Below are positions 1-9,382 of a DNA stretch of 64,000 nt, one piece after another. Origin of the DNA: Chromatiales bacterium (GTDB lineage: Bacteria > Pseudomonadota > Gammaproteobacteria > Thiohalomonadales > Thiohalomonadaceae); assembly GCA_003251535.1 (NCBI GenBank), contig QKFD01000118.1, forward strand, positions 31,948-95,947. Direction: 5' to 3'. Within the stretch, counting starts at the first letter, position 1; every line of letters begins with the position of its first letter. The position numbers were made by a program, and so were the translations under genes. The notes beneath the pieces were generated by a model. The model ran no database searches, was not told the origin of the DNA, and saw only the letters and a program-made list of their open reading frames with translations.

Positions 1-1351
1 GCACCGGCGAGGCGGCGGCGACCCGGGTGGGGTCATCGATGACCACCCCCATACGCATGGAGGCGTAGTAGGTGGGGCGCATGTAGAAGCTGTCGCCATC
101 GGCCACCGCACCGTTGACGTCGAAGTAGAAGGGTGAGGGGGCAGTGGGGTCATTGGGATCGGTGACGACAAAGCGATCGGCCACTGTGGCATCGGGGGTC
201 ACCGTCATCACCTGGCCATCGGAGACCCGTGTCACCTGTGGCGCACCACCCACCCACTCCAAACGGAAGTCGTCAGCGGTCAGAGAGGAGGCACTGGTGA
301 TGGTGAGATTGACCGTGGTGCTGAGATTGGAGTTGGCACTGGAGGCCTGGGTCGGGATATCGGTGTAGATAGAAGGATCGAAGAAGTCGCCCCCCAGGTT
401 GTTATTGAGGTCCATCCCCAGGTGGTGCTGCTCATTGAAGGTGAGGGCCACCGCCGCCCCAATCTGCCCGAGGGCGTTGCGGGTGGAGTCGAGCACATCG
501 TTTTGAAACTCTATCAAGCCCCCTAAATTCCCCCCCGTGATCAGATCGGTGACATAGGCAGGGCTCTGCCCCATGCGGATCTCCAGCTGCTCCGGCTTCT
601 CGCTGTTCTTGGTGACCGCCATGGTGGTAGTGGTCACCCCCACCACCAGCGCCTGCCCAGTGCCGACGAAGACATTCATCATGCCGTCGTCCTGCTCCAG
701 GGCGGTGATGGAGACCTTGGCAGAGAGCTGCTCCAGTAGCAGGTCCCGCTTATCCAATAGATCGTTGGGCGGCTGTCCCCCCATGGCCCCCGTGGCGTCG
801 GCGATCTGCTGGTTCAGCTTGGCGATGGACTCCGCCATGCTGTTGATCTCCCCCACCGTCACTTCCATCTCCCGATTGACTCGGGACTGCATATCGGTCA
901 GACGCTGGTCGAGGGCCTGGAAGCGGGAGGAGAGGGTCTCACCGGAGGCGATCAAGGCGCTGCGGGCGGCGGTAGAGGTGGGGTCGTTGGCCACATCTTG
1001 CACCGCGGCAAAAAACTCCTCCATGGTCGGCGCCAATCCGGCATCGGCGTCCGCCAGCAGGTTGTCTATCTCGGAGGCAAAATCGTAGTAGGTGCTGAGC
1101 TGCTCGCTATTGGAGGAGTGGAAGCGGACCTGTTGGGTAAGAAACTCATCGTAAGCACGAGTGACACTGATGGTGTTCACCCCCTGCCCCATCGCCCCAG
1201 CGCCGGTGAGCATCGGCCAACGAGTGGCCAGTTCGGTGCGCTGCCGACTGTAGCCATCGGTGTAGACGTTGGAGATGTTGTGGCTGACGGTCGAGAGCGC
1301 ACGCTGAAACGCCAGCAGGCCGCTTGTTCCTATGTTCAGAAGGTCTGGCAT
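1..1351 (-). CDS. flgK: Flagellar hook-associated protein 1 FlgK (3' end cut by window edge)
   Basis: FlgK is the first hook-filament junction protein, exported by the flagellar type III system after hook completion. The reading frame starts at ATG 1351 with MPDLLNIGTSGLLAFQRALS, the classic N-terminal rod/hook helix, followed by SHNISNVYTDGYSRQR, the conserved FlgK/FlgE-family motif (about residues 24-39). The frame stays open to base 1, giving about 450 residues; full-length family members are usually 550-650 residues, so the C-terminal helix lies outside the window. It is the last visible gene of the flgG-H-I-lipoprotein-J-K series, 83 bp after flgJ. Family assignment is secure; only the C-terminus is unseen. 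Confidence 0.95.
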   Translation of the reverse strand, partial: MPDLLNIGTSGLLAFQRALSTVSHNISNVYTDGYSRQRTELATRWPMLTGAGAMGQGVNTISVTRAYDEFLTQQVRFHSSNSEQLSTYYDFASEIDNLLADADAGLAPTMEEFFAAVQDVANDPTSTAARSALIASGETLSSRFQALDQRLTDMQSRVNREMEVTVGEINSMAESIAKLNQQIADATGAMGGQPPNDLLDKRDLLLEQLSAKVSITALEQDDGMMNVFVGTGQALVVGVTTTTMAVTKNSEKPEQLEIRMGQSPAYVTDLITGGNLGGLIEFQNDVLDSTRNALGQIGAAVALTFNEQHHLGMDLNNNLGGDFFDPSIYTDIPTQASSANSNLSTTVNLTITSASSLTADDFRLEWVGGAPQVTRVSDGQVMTVTPDATVADRFVVTDPNDPTAPSPFYFDVNGAVADGDSFYMRPTYYASMRMGVVIDDPTRVAAASPV

Positions 1352-1403
1352 CGTCTTGGTCCTGGTTGGCCGTCGCGGGGGTGGTGACTCGTGCCGGATC
1401 TAT

Positions 1404-1418
1404 ACAACCCCCGTGCCA
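1404..1418 (-). promoter_or_regulatory. Weak sigma-54-like promoter candidate before flgK
   Basis: On the minus strand the sequence reads TGGCACGGGGGTTGT. The -24 TGGCAC half is perfect, but the -12 element is TTGT instead of TTGC. It lies about 53 bp before the flgK start, a sensible distance. The altered -12 GC makes function doubtful. Confidence 0.3.
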
Positions 1419-1434
1419 GCGGCACCCGCCGCCC

Positions 1435-2445
1435 TCAAGTTAGCGTCCGGGCGGTGTCCGACTTGAGGCCAGCGGCCGAGGTGAGAAGCTCTCCCCCCAT
1501 GATGCGGTGGATCTTGCGCGTGTAAGCGGGATCGGTGGCGTAGCCAGCATCGTGCAGCGCTTTGATGAAGGCCTTGGGATCATCGGTCTGCTGCAGCGCC
1601 TCGCGGTAGCGAGGATTGGTGGAGAGGAACTCCACATAGTCGTCGAAGCTCTCGGCGTAGGAGTCATAGGCCCGGAAGGCCGACTGCTCCCTCACCGCCA
1701 CCCCGGCGCGGTACTCCAGGGTCTGTTTGGCCACCCGCTCCCCGCTCCAGCGGGTGTCGGCCTTGATGTTGAATAGGTTATGGCTGCTGCGTCCGGTGCC
1801 ATCACGGATCACCGCGCGCCCCCAACCGGTCTCTAGGGCCGCCTGCGCTACCAGGGCACGGGGATCGACCCCCAACCGCTGTGCTGCCTGCTCGGCATAG
1901 GGCCAGACAGTGGCCACAAAGGTTTCCGGTGAATCGAACCGCTCCGGATCATCCCCCGGCGCGGTATAGCTCCCCTGCCCTGTGGCGGTCACGCTGTCGG
2001 TGCGGGTGGCTGGATTTGCCGCTTGCTGATGCAGCTCTCCCACCCGCTCCAACAGACGGAAGGCAGTATCGCCCCGCTCCGGCACCGGGAAGGCGCGACT
2101 AGCGGCCTCCAGCGGCAAGCTGCCGCCCTCCGGCGGCAAGGCGGTGCCGCCTGCCTGCTGTTGACGCAGCTGGCGCACCATCATCTCCGCCAACCCGATC
2201 CCGCCATGCTCCGAGAGGGCGAGGGAGAGCTGTTGGTCATACATGGAGATGAAGGAGTCGCCGGTGTCGCTATCAAAGGCCCCCTCGGCCAGCCGCGCCT
2301 CCCGCATCCCTTGCAACATCATATTGATGAAGATCGCCTCAAACTGCCGCGCCACCTTCTCCAGCGCCTTGTCCGGATCCTGTTGTGCCTGGTTGCGCAG
2401 GGCCGCCAAGGCTCGGAAATCGGTATAGTTGCTGACGTCGCGCAC
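1435..2445 (-). CDS. flgJ: Flagellar rod assembly protein / peptidoglycan hydrolase FlgJ
   Basis: FlgJ caps the growing rod and cuts peptidoglycan to let it through the periplasm. The 336-residue protein has both expected domains: an N-terminal rod-binding domain (about 25-105: KALEKVARQFEAIFINMMLQ, then SMYDQQLSLALSEHGGIGLAEMMV) and a C-terminal glucosaminidase domain (about 170-320) with LVAQAALETGWG, in which the Glu is the expected catalytic acid, and SSHNLFNIKA. A linker of about 60 residues joins them. Two-domain FlgJ is typical of Beta- and Gammaproteobacteria. It lies 83 bp before flgK and 15 bp after the PKD lipoprotein gene, consistent with one transcript. Confidence 0.95.
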   Translation of the reverse strand: MRDVSNYTDFRALAALRNQAQQDPDKALEKVARQFEAIFINMMLQGMREARLAEGAFDSDTGDSFISMYDQQLSLALSEHGGIGLAEMMVRQLRQQQAGGTALPPEGGSLPLEAASRAFPVPERGDTAFRLLERVGELHQQAANPATRTDSVTATGQGSYTAPGDDPERFDSPETFVATVWPYAEQAAQRLGVDPRALVAQAALETGWGRAVIRDGTGRSSHNLFNIKADTRWSGERVAKQTLEYRAGVAVREQSAFRAYDSYAESFDDYVEFLSTNPRYREALQQTDDPKAFIKALHDAGYATDPAYTRKIHRIMGGELLTSAAGLKSDTARTLT

Positions 2446-2460
2446 GGCCCTCTCCTCCGA

Positions 2461-3450
2461 CTAGTTGCCGGTGCTTGCCACCACCACTGGATCCTCCGCC
2501 AGCAGGGTGCGGTGGGCAACGGCGGTGCGACCGTACTCGTCGGTCACGGTCAAGGTCACAACGTAGGCGCCGGCGGTGAGGATGGCCATGGTGGTCAATC
2601 GACCGGTGGCCGCCTGCACCTCGGTCCCCCCGGAATCGGTGAGACTCCAGGCGTAGCTGTTGATCTGGATACTATTGTTCTGGGAGGCACTACCATCCAG
2701 CTCTATATCGAACGGCACCGTACCGTGGCTGGGGGTGAGGGAGAAGCTGGCCTGCAACATGCCGGTATAGGCCACGGTGACACTCCGTTGGGCGGTATCG
2801 CTGTTACCGGCGCTGTCGGCCACCTCCAGGGTTACGGTGTAGGTCCCTTCACTGGCGAAGACAACCGTGGCGGTCACCCCAGCAGCGGCCTCCACGATGG
2901 CGCCACTACTATCGGTGATGGTCCAGCTATAGCTAATGACACTCGCCCCATCCGAGGCCACCGAACCGGAGGCATCCAACACGACGGATAGTGGCTCAGC
3001 ACCATCACTCACCGCGATCACCGCCTGCACTGGCGAAGGCGTCGCGCTGCTACGCTCGGTCACCTCAATGGTCTGACTACCGGTACCAAACCGCGCCTTA
3101 TCGTCAGAGGCGGTGAGCGTAATGGTGTAGGTCCCCGGGGAGATGAAGGCCATAGTGGTGATAATCCCGGAGGCGGTCTGCACCTCGTTACCACTCTCAT
3201 CCACCGCGCTCCAGGCATAGCTGGAGACGGGGCGACCGGTGTGGGAGACCGTATCGCTGGCGTCCAGATTGATGGTCAGCGGGGCATACCCACTGGCCGG
3301 AGTCATGGCAAAGGCGACGGTGATATTACCCTCGGTCGGGGTGGGATCAGTGGTAGTGGTGCTATCCGTAGAGCCCGATGGACCACCACAACCCACCACG
3401 AAGGCAGCGGTTAGGGTGGAGAGCAGGAGTCGAGCAATGGTGTGCCACAT
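2461..3450 (-). CDS. PKD-domain lipoprotein inside the flagellar operon
   Basis: A 329-residue predicted lipoprotein. The N-terminus is a signal peptide ending in FVVGC (lipobox Cys at about 21), followed by a Ser/Thr/Pro-rich linker. Then come three tandem Ig-like PKD domains (about 43-133, 138-228, 232-318). Each has the 'SYAW'/'SYSW' core strand (SSYAWSAVDESG, ISYSWTITDSSG, NSYAWSLTDSGG) and a closing 'GTYTITLTASD'-like strand. PKD domains mediate extracellular protein or sugar contacts. The gene lies between flgI and flgJ on the same strand, 15 bp from flgJ, where most gammaproteobacteria have nothing. A role in rod/ring assembly, sheath or surface adhesion would be inference. No enzymatic motif is seen. 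Confidence 0.85.
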   Translation of the reverse strand: MWHTIARLLLSTLTAAFVVGCGGPSGSTDSTTTTDPTPTEGNITVAFAMTPASGYAPLTINLDASDTVSHTGRPVSSYAWSAVDESGNEVQTASGIITTMAFISPGTYTITLTASDDKARFGTGSQTIEVTERSSATPSPVQAVIAVSDGAEPLSVVLDASGSVASDGASVISYSWTITDSSGAIVEAAAGVTATVVFASEGTYTVTLEVADSAGNSDTAQRSVTVAYTGMLQASFSLTPSHGTVPFDIELDGSASQNNSIQINSYAWSLTDSGGTEVQAATGRLTTMAILTAGAYVVTLTVTDEYGRTAVAHRTLLAEDPVVVASTGN

Positions 3451-3558
3451 GGCGAAACCTCACGTATGCAGTTGGGGTGATGCACCCCGCAATGGGCTTG
3501 TTATGCCCCCATGGGCTGCGGCGGGCGGGTATCCGCTACCCTTTAAGTTGAGTTTTAT

Positions 3559-3581
3559 GGGGGCAGGGTGGCCATGCCCCC
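3559..3581 (-). terminator. Hairpin after flgI
   Basis: A 7-bp GC stem (GGGGGCA / TGCCCCC, 9-nt loop) begins 17 bp after the flgI stop, in the 147-bp gap before the PKD lipoprotein gene. On the transcribed strand it is followed by ATAAAACT, not a U-run, so it is more likely a partial attenuator or mRNA-stability hairpin than a full terminator. Confidence 0.35.
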
Positions 3582-3597
3582 GTACCCCTGCTTCAGA

Positions 3598-4710
3598 TTA
3601 GATGATGACCAACTCCGCCCGCAGCGCCCCCGCCTCGCGCAGCGCCTCAAGAATAGCCACCAGATCCCCCGGGGCTGCCCCCACCTCATTGACGGCACGC
3701 ACGATGTCATCCAGCTCCACACCAGGGCTGAAGAGGAACATACGGTTCTTCTCCTCCTGCACCTGGATGTTGGAGGTGGGCGCCACTACCGTCTGTCCGC
3801 CAGAGAAGGGGGCTGGTTGGCTGATGGTGGGATCGGCGGTAATTGTCACGGTGAGGTTGCCATGGCTCACAGCAGCGGGCATCACCCGCACATGCTGGCT
3901 GATCACTACGGTACCGGTACGGGAGTTGATGATTACCTTGGCCGGCGCCTCACCCGGCTGCACCTGAAGATTCTCCAGCGTGGCGACGAAGGAGACCCGC
4001 TGACCCGTATCACGCGGGGCATTGACCCGTACAGAGGTGGCATCCAACGGCTGCGCTGTACCGGCACCGAGGGTGGTGTTGATGCTCTCTGCCAGACGGC
4101 TGGCGGTGGTGAAGTCAGGCGCATGTAGATTGAGTACCAGCGAGTCCCCCAGGGCAAAGGGGTTACCCACCGCCCGCTCCACCGTAGCGCCATTGGCGAT
4201 ACGACCCGCGCTCGGCACATTCACCGTCACCTTGGAGCCATCCGCCGTAGAGGCGCCAAACCCACCGACGACGATGCTCCCCTGGGCGATGGCATAGACC
4301 TGTCCATCCGCCCCCTTCAGAGGGCTCATGAGTAGGGTGCCCCCCCGCAAGCTTTTGGCATTACCCATGGAGGAGACGGTGACATCCAGGGTCTGCCCCG
4401 GCTTGGCAAAGGGTGGCAGCGAGGAGGTGATCATCACCGCCGCCGCGTTCTTCAGCTGAGGGTTGACGCTATCCGGCACCACCACCCCAAGGCGGTTCAG
4501 CATACTTTTCAGGCTCTGTACCGTGAACGGTGTCTGGCTGGTCTGGTCACCGGAGCCATCGAGACCGACCACAATGCCGTAGCCCACCAGCTGGTTCTCC
4601 CGCACCCCGGCGATAGAGGCGAGGTCCTTGACCCGCTCAGCCTGAACCCAGCCCCCGCCCAATAACATCAGGGGGATCGCCACCACAGATAACCATCGGC
4701 GCAGTTGCAT
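3598..4710 (-). CDS. flgI: Flagellar P-ring protein FlgI
   Basis: FlgI forms the periplasmic P ring around the rod. The 370-residue product has a Sec signal peptide ([20 protein letters not shown]...) and the hallmark start of the mature protein [21 protein letters not shown] with GLDGSGDQT. The C-terminus is the conserved [31 protein letters not shown]. Length matches the family. It follows flgH by 15 bp and precedes the inserted PKD lipoprotein gene. Confidence 0.97.
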   Translation of the reverse strand: MQLRRWLSVVAIPLMLLGGGWVQAERVKDLASIAGVRENQLVGYGIVVGLDGSGDQTSQTPFTVQSLKSMLNRLGVVVPDSVNPQLKNAAAVMITSSLPPFAKPGQTLDVTVSSMGNAKSLRGGTLLMSPLKGADGQVYAIAQGSIVVGGFGASTADGSKVTVNVPSAGRIANGATVERAVGNPFALGDSLVLNLHAPDFTTASRLAESINTTLGAGTAQPLDATSVRVNAPRDTGQRVSFVATLENLQVQPGEAPAKVIINSRTGTVVISQHVRVMPAAVSHGNLTVTITADPTISQPAPFSGGQTVVAPTSNIQVQEEKNRMFLFSPGVELDDIVRAVNEVGAAPGDLVAILEALREAGALRAELVII

Positions 4711-4725
4711 GGCACCACGCTCCCG

Positions 4726-5442
4726 TTAGAAGGGCCAAACGGCGTAGAAGAAGCGGGCCAACCACCCAATGGCATTGGAGTCTGCCACAGCCCCCGTGCC
4801 GGAGTAGCTGATGCGGGCATCCCCCAAACGGGTGGAGAGTACGGAGTTGTCAGGACGGATATCGGCCGGCCGCACGATGCCGGCAACACGGATGAACTCA
4901 TCCCCCTGATTGAGGGTGAGCTGCTTCTCGCCCCGCACCAGCATATTGCCGTTGGGTAGCACCTCTACCACCGTCACCGTGATATTCCCTGACAAGCTGT
5001 TGCTCTGATTGGCTTTACCCTCACCACTGAAATCAGAGGAGGAGTCTAGCCCCATCCCCAGGTTCCATTGACCGGCGGCCAATGGATAACCAGTGGCAGG
5101 ATCGATGGAGACCGGCTGACCCAGGATAGTCGGGTTACCCAGATTCACACTGTTGCTCTTGGCCAAGGTGGTATCTGCGCTCTTGCTGGCCTGAGTCTTC
5201 TCCACCAACTCAATGGTGAGGAGATCCCCCACCCGATAGGCCTTCTGGTCCTCGAAGAGGGACATCGAACTGCCAGCTTGGTAGATGGCGCCGTTCTGGG
5301 GCTGGGGTGTTTGTGCCACGGGCGGATAGACCGGGGCATAGGCGGGGTCCCGCTCTGGTGAGGTGGCGCAACCGGCCAGCAAGCTGAACATGGTGGCCGC
5401 CAGCAGGGCGCGGAGGAGACCGATATCAGATAGCGGAGACAT
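4726..5442 (-). CDS. flgH: Flagellar L-ring lipoprotein FlgH
   Basis: FlgH builds the outer-membrane L ring. The 238-residue protein has a lipoprotein signal (SLLAGC, Cys at about 25). Conserved FlgH segments follow: SMSLFEDQKAYRVGDLLTIELVEKTQASKSADT, the LPNGNMLVRGEKQLTLNQGDEFIRVAGIVRP block, and the C-terminal RLGDARISYSGTGAVADSN...GWLARFFYAVWPF. It sits between flgG (18 bp upstream) and flgI (15 bp downstream) in the standard gene order. Confidence 0.97.
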   Translation of the reverse strand: MSPLSDIGLLRALLAATMFSLLAGCATSPERDPAYAPVYPPVAQTPQPQNGAIYQAGSSMSLFEDQKAYRVGDLLTIELVEKTQASKSADTTLAKSNSVNLGNPTILGQPVSIDPATGYPLAAGQWNLGMGLDSSSDFSGEGKANQSNSLSGNITVTVVEVLPNGNMLVRGEKQLTLNQGDEFIRVAGIVRPADIRPDNSVLSTRLGDARISYSGTGAVADSNAIGWLARFFYAVWPF

Positions 5443-5460
5443 GGCTCATTCTCCTGCGGT

Positions 5461-6246
5461 TTACAGATTGTTGTTGATGTACGAGAGCATCTGGTCCGTG
5501 GTGGCGATGGCCTTAGAGTTCATCTCATAGGCACGCTGGGTTTCGATCATGTTGACCAGCTCCTCCACCACATTGACGTTGGAGCTTTCGATAGAGCCTT
5601 GGATGAGATTACCCAACCCACTCAAACTCGCTGTCCCAACTTGCGCGGCACCGCTGGCCGTGGTCTCCAGAAACATATTCTCGCCGATGGGTTGTAGACC
5701 AGCAGGGTTGACGAAATCGGCCAGCTGGACCGTTCCCACTTGGGTTGCCGTACCACTGGCTGGCACGACAGTGACAGTGCCATCGCGGCCGATGGTGATG
5801 CTCTGAGCATCGGAGGGGACGGTGATACCGGGTTGCAGCAGGTAACCACTGGCGGTGACGATCTGCCCCGTGGAGTCGAGATGGAAGTTGCCGTCACGGG
5901 TATAGGCGATGGTGCCATCAGGCCGTTGGATCTGGAAAAACCCCCGTCCCTCAATCGCAACATCAAGGGCATTGTCGGTCATCACAAAGTTGCCTTGGGT
6001 ATGGAGCTTCTCCGTGGCGACGGTACGCACCCCAGTGCCGACCATGAGCCCCGACGGCAAGGTCGTATCTTGACTCGACTGCGCCCCCGGCTGACGCACG
6101 GTCTGGTAGAGCAGGTCCTCAAAGATGGCCCGATCGCGCTTGAAACCGTTGGTACTGACGTTGGCCAGGTTATTGGAGATCACATTCATGCGCGTCTGCT
6201 GCGCTTCCAGGCCAGTCTTGGCGATCCAGAGGGATGAAGCAGTCAT
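5461..6246 (-). CDS. flgG: Flagellar distal rod protein FlgG
   Basis: FlgG makes the distal rod. The 261-residue protein starts [37 protein letters not shown], the axial-protein N-terminal motif. It contains [47 protein letters not shown] and ends [41 protein letters not shown], near-consensus for FlgG. It is the first gene downstream of a near-perfect internal sigma-54 promoter at 6309-6324. Confidence 0.97.
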   Translation of the reverse strand: MTASSLWIAKTGLEAQQTRMNVISNNLANVSTNGFKRDRAIFEDLLYQTVRQPGAQSSQDTTLPSGLMVGTGVRTVATEKLHTQGNFVMTDNALDVAIEGRGFFQIQRPDGTIAYTRDGNFHLDSTGQIVTASGYLLQPGITVPSDAQSITIGRDGTVTVVPASGTATQVGTVQLADFVNPAGLQPIGENMFLETTASGAAQVGTASLSGLGNLIQGSIESSNVNVVEELVNMIETQRAYEMNSKAIATTDQMLSYINNNL

Positions 6247-6308
6247 GTCGGCGCTCCTGAAAGATCAGATCGTTGGCGTCCCGTTATTGACGCCTTTGCT
6301 GTAAAGGG

Positions 6309-6324
6309 TGCAACGCTTGTGCCA
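6309..6324 (-). promoter_or_regulatory. Sigma-54 promoter upstream of flgG
   Basis: The minus strand reads TGGCACAAGCGTTGCA, matching the consensus TGGCAC-N5-TTGC[A/T] at every position, with the GG-N10-GC spacing. It lies in the 264-bp gap between flgF and flgG, 63 bp before the flgG ATG, so the start point should be around 6298. It makes flgG-flgH-flgI-lipoprotein-flgJ-flgK a second flagellar transcription unit dependent on RpoN and presumably a FleQ/FlrC-type activator. Confidence 0.85.
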
Positions 6325-6510
6325 GCCATTACCATACGGCAACAACGGCGCAGACGGCCGCCCCACTGGTCGATGGGGTGGTATCAGGGATGGGGGAGTT
6401 CAAGCAGAGGGGGCTGAAACGGCCGAGGTCTCGGCAAGCAACCGCGTAGGTAACGCGGGATCTAGTGGCTGGAGGGTCTTCCGGTGCCGGTGGGCGGCAA
6501 TCCCTTGCCG

Positions 6511-7254
6511 CTAACCACCAAGAGACATAATGCGCGTGGCGTAGGCATCGTTCTCTTCAGCGCTCTTCATCATCTTCACTTGCAGCTCATATTGGCGCTG
6601 GAGCGAGATCATCTCTACCAGAGAGCCGACGGCACTCACATTACTGCTCTCCAATGCGCCGGAGACCACGTGGACATCGGCATCGGCGGGGGCATTCACG
6701 CCAGATTTCTGGCGGAACAGGCCATCGGTTCCCTTTTCCAGATCCGTCAACGCCGGCTTCACTAACTTAATACGATCTACCTGCACCAGGGTGTTGGGGT
6801 CCTCCCCCACTGGGCGGATGGAGATGGTGCCGTCGATACCAATCTCCAGTTTCTCAAACGGCGGGAGGGCGATGGGACCGTTGTTACCGATGAGCATCTG
6901 GCCCGCCCCATTGGTCAGGATACCTCCTGGAGCCACCTGGAGATCGCCCGCTCGGGTATAGGCCTCGCTGCCATCGGCAGACTGCACCGCAAAAAAACCG
7001 TCGCCATGGATAGCGAGATCCAGGTCCCGCCCAGTTTGTTGAATGGCGCCCGGCTCGAAGTCGATCCCCGGCCGCTCCGCCATGGCGTAGACCCGGCTCG
7101 GATAACCGGGCCCAAACACCGGCATAGCACGGAATGCCTCGAAATCGGCCTTGAAACCAGTGGTGGAGGTGTTGGCCAGATTGTGGGTGTTGGCAGCCTG
7201 CGCGATCAGGGTCTGCTTCGCGCCGTTCATTGCCAGATAGAGCATTCGATCCAC
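6511..7254 (-). CDS. flgF: Flagellar proximal rod protein FlgF
   Basis: FlgF is a proximal rod subunit. A GTG start at 7254 gives MDRMLYLAMNGAKQTLIAQAANTHNLANTSTTGFKADFEAFRAMPVFG, matching FlgF N-termini (MDR.LY.AM.GA); an internal ATG three codons later is less likely. The central part has DLAIHGDGFFAVQSADGSEAYTRAGDL and the C-terminus ESSNVSAVGSLVEMISLQRQYELQVKMMKSAEENDAYATRIMSLGG. The length of 247 residues is normal. It is 57 bp downstream of flgE and followed by a 264-bp gap that holds the flgG promoter. Confidence 0.96.
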   Translation of the reverse strand: MDRMLYLAMNGAKQTLIAQAANTHNLANTSTTGFKADFEAFRAMPVFGPGYPSRVYAMAERPGIDFEPGAIQQTGRDLDLAIHGDGFFAVQSADGSEAYTRAGDLQVAPGGILTNGAGQMLIGNNGPIALPPFEKLEIGIDGTISIRPVGEDPNTLVQVDRIKLVKPALTDLEKGTDGLFRQKSGVNAPADADVHVVSGALESSNVSAVGSLVEMISLQRQYELQVKMMKSAEENDAYATRIMSLGG

Positions 7255-7311
7255 GGTTCACTCCCCCTGCGCGGTGGAAGAGGTGACACCTCCACCGCCG
7301 CCTCACCGCCC

Positions 7312-8658
7312 TTAGCGGATATTGATGATGGTCTGGGTGATCTGATCCTCGGTGGAGATCATCTTAGCATTGGCCTGGAAATCACGCTGCGCCACGATCA
7401 TATTCACCAGCTGCTTGGAGAGATCGACATTGGAGGCCTCCAGGGCGCCCGATTGGATCTGACCGAAGGTACCAGAACCCGCCTGCCCGTAGACAACATC
7501 CCCGGATTCGAAGGTCTGCACCCAGTTGTTGTCACCCACGGGAGAGAGCCCCTGTGGATTGACAAAGTTGGCGACGGCCACCGCCCCCAGCTGCTGCGAT
7601 TGGCCATTGGTATAGCGCGCAAACACCACGCCAGTCTCATCGATATCGATGGAGGAGAGCCGCCCTGTGGTGTAACCATCCTGCACCAGCGAGTTGACCC
7701 CCGAGTTGCCGGCATACTGGGTGGAGGCACGCTCCAGTTGATCCAAGCCAAAGGGCGCCAAGTCAAAGCTAAGCCCCATGGTCAGGGCCCCATTGGAGGG
7801 GTCAAAGCCGGAACCGTTCCAACCACCGAAGAAGTCGAGGGTATTATCTGGGTTGGTGGAGATGCTGCCCTGGGTGATATCCAGCTGACCGTCGGCGGTG
7901 AATATCAAATCCTGTGGGCCATCGAACCAGAGATTACCGTCAGAGTCCACCAGCTCAGAGTAGACCTCCCAGGTGTTATCCGCCGTCTTGGCAAAATAGA
8001 GGGTAGCGGAGTGGTCACCCCCAAGAGAGTCATACACCGTCACGGAGGTGGAGAAGTTATACATATCCGGCGTTGGCAGTGCGGGCGTCGGCACAGCATT
8101 GGGATCCACGGCCGCCCCCATCGTAATAGTCCCCCAATCGGCGAGATTAACCGGGATCGTCTCATCGGCATCAAGATTGAGGTTCAGCTCCACAAAATCC
8201 GTCTCTTTAGCGGCGATGGAGTCGGTGGAGAGGCGTAGATCACTGGGTGAGAAGTTGGTCACCGAGCCGTTGTCATTGACCTGATAGGACTGTAGACGCT
8301 GCCCCATGCTGTTGACCACATAGCCTTCACGATCGACCCCATAGGCACCGGCACGGGTGTACTTGTAGCCGGTGTCATCGCGGATGATGAAAAAGCCTTC
8401 GCCGTTGATGGCGAGGTCGAGATTATTCTCGGTGAACTCCACATTGCCCTGGGTAAACTGCTGCGCTACCGCCGCCAGGCGCACGCCGCTGCCGATGGCG
8501 GTGGAGGTGGAGCCGGCAAAGGAGCTGGCGAAGATATCAGCAAACTCAGCCCGCGATTTCTTGAAACCGTTGGTACTGGAGTTGGCGATGTTGTTGCCGG
8601 TCACGCTCAAATTGGCCTGCGCCGCGTTGAGGCCGGAGAGGGAGGTCTGGAATGCCAT
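7312..8658 (-). CDS. flgE: Flagellar hook protein FlgE
   Basis: FlgE polymerises into the hook. The 448-residue protein begins MAFQTSLSGLNAAQANLSVTGNNIANSSTNGFKKSRAEFADIFA and has NLDLAINGEGFFIIRDDTGYKYTRAGAYGVDREGYVVNSMGQRLQSY. Its C-terminus is ALEASNVDLSKQLVNMIVAQRDFQANAKMISTEDQITQTIINIR. The central variable domain carries VTVYDSLGGDHSATLYF, the usual FlgE D2 motif. It follows flgD by 24 bp in the conventional order. Confidence 0.97.
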   Translation of the reverse strand: MAFQTSLSGLNAAQANLSVTGNNIANSSTNGFKKSRAEFADIFASSFAGSTSTAIGSGVRLAAVAQQFTQGNVEFTENNLDLAINGEGFFIIRDDTGYKYTRAGAYGVDREGYVVNSMGQRLQSYQVNDNGSVTNFSPSDLRLSTDSIAAKETDFVELNLNLDADETIPVNLADWGTITMGAAVDPNAVPTPALPTPDMYNFSTSVTVYDSLGGDHSATLYFAKTADNTWEVYSELVDSDGNLWFDGPQDLIFTADGQLDITQGSISTNPDNTLDFFGGWNGSGFDPSNGALTMGLSFDLAPFGLDQLERASTQYAGNSGVNSLVQDGYTTGRLSSIDIDETGVVFARYTNGQSQQLGAVAVANFVNPQGLSPVGDNNWVQTFESGDVVYGQAGSGTFGQIQSGALEASNVDLSKQLVNMIVAQRDFQANAKMISTEDQITQTIINIR

Positions 8659-8682
8659 GGGAGTATCTCCTTATGACCGCGA

Positions 8683-9354
8683 TTACATGATCTGTTTGAC
8701 TTCACTCATACTGACCGGCCCCATCCCCAACAGATTGAGCGTGGGCGTCTGGCCGAGGCTGGTGATGCTGACCGACTGCACCACCGACGCCATCTGTGTA
8801 TCTAACTGCACATTCTTGCCATCGTATTGAGCGATGGCCTCAATGCTGTAAAGCCCCTCGTCCATCCGCTCGCCAGCGTTGTTTTCACCATCCCACAGGA
8901 AGTAGGCATCCCCCGCCGCCTGCTGCCCCAGATCCACCTCTCGCACTAGCGCCCCTGAGGCGTCATATACCTTCACGGTGAGACCGGAGGTGGAGGCAGG
9001 CACCTCAATCAATCCCCCCATACTCCCCTCCTCCGCCGGTAACCAGCCGCTATCTCCTGGCACCAATACCGTACGTCCAACTAGAGTTGAGGCCTGGAGC
9101 GCCTGATTGCTCTGAAGCGAACTGACCATATTGTCGATGCTGCTCTGTAGCTCCTGGATCCCGCTGGCAGTGGAGAAGCTCGCCATCTGGGCGATGAACT
9201 CGCCGTTATCCTGGGGCGACAGTGGATCCTGGTACTTCAGCTGCGCCAGCATCAGGGTCATGAAATCCTCTTGACCCAGCTCATTGCTCGCCGCAGTGGT
9301 AGTCTGCTGGATGCCGTATTTGGAGTAGAACGAGTCGTCGATGGTGTTACTCAT
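8683..9354 (-). CDS. flgD: Flagellar hook-capping protein FlgD
   Basis: FlgD scaffolds hook polymerisation and is lost when the hook is complete. The 223-residue protein has the conserved N-terminal stretch LGQEDFMTLMLAQLKYQDPLSPQDNGEFIAQMASFSTASGIQEL (about 27-70). A FlgD Ig/FnIII-like domain follows, with VKVYDASGALVREVDLGQQAAGDAYFLWDGENNAGERMDEGLYSIEA. Length is typical. It lies between flgC and flgE. Confidence 0.96.
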   Translation of the reverse strand: MSNTIDDSFYSKYGIQQTTTAASNELGQEDFMTLMLAQLKYQDPLSPQDNGEFIAQMASFSTASGIQELQSSIDNMVSSLQSNQALQASTLVGRTVLVPGDSGWLPAEEGSMGGLIEVPASTSGLTVKVYDASGALVREVDLGQQAAGDAYFLWDGENNAGERMDEGLYSIEAIAQYDGKNVQLDTQMASVVQSVSITSLGQTPTLNLLGMGPVSMSEVKQIM

Positions 9355-9382
9355 GGCAGTTATCTCCCTCGTCCGATCCTAA

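Noticed and set aside
2023..2991. 322-residue plus-strand frame opposite flgJ and the PKD lipoprotein
   Set aside because: His/Gly-rich antisense frame with no domain.
3540..3560. Possible FliA (sigma-28) promoter before the PKD lipoprotein
   Set aside because: A TAAAACTC box and a GCGGATAC box exist, but the spacing is 13 instead of 11 and both have mismatches.
7006..8238. 410-residue plus-strand frame opposite flgF/flgE
   Set aside because: Antisense shadow of two clear flagellar genes.
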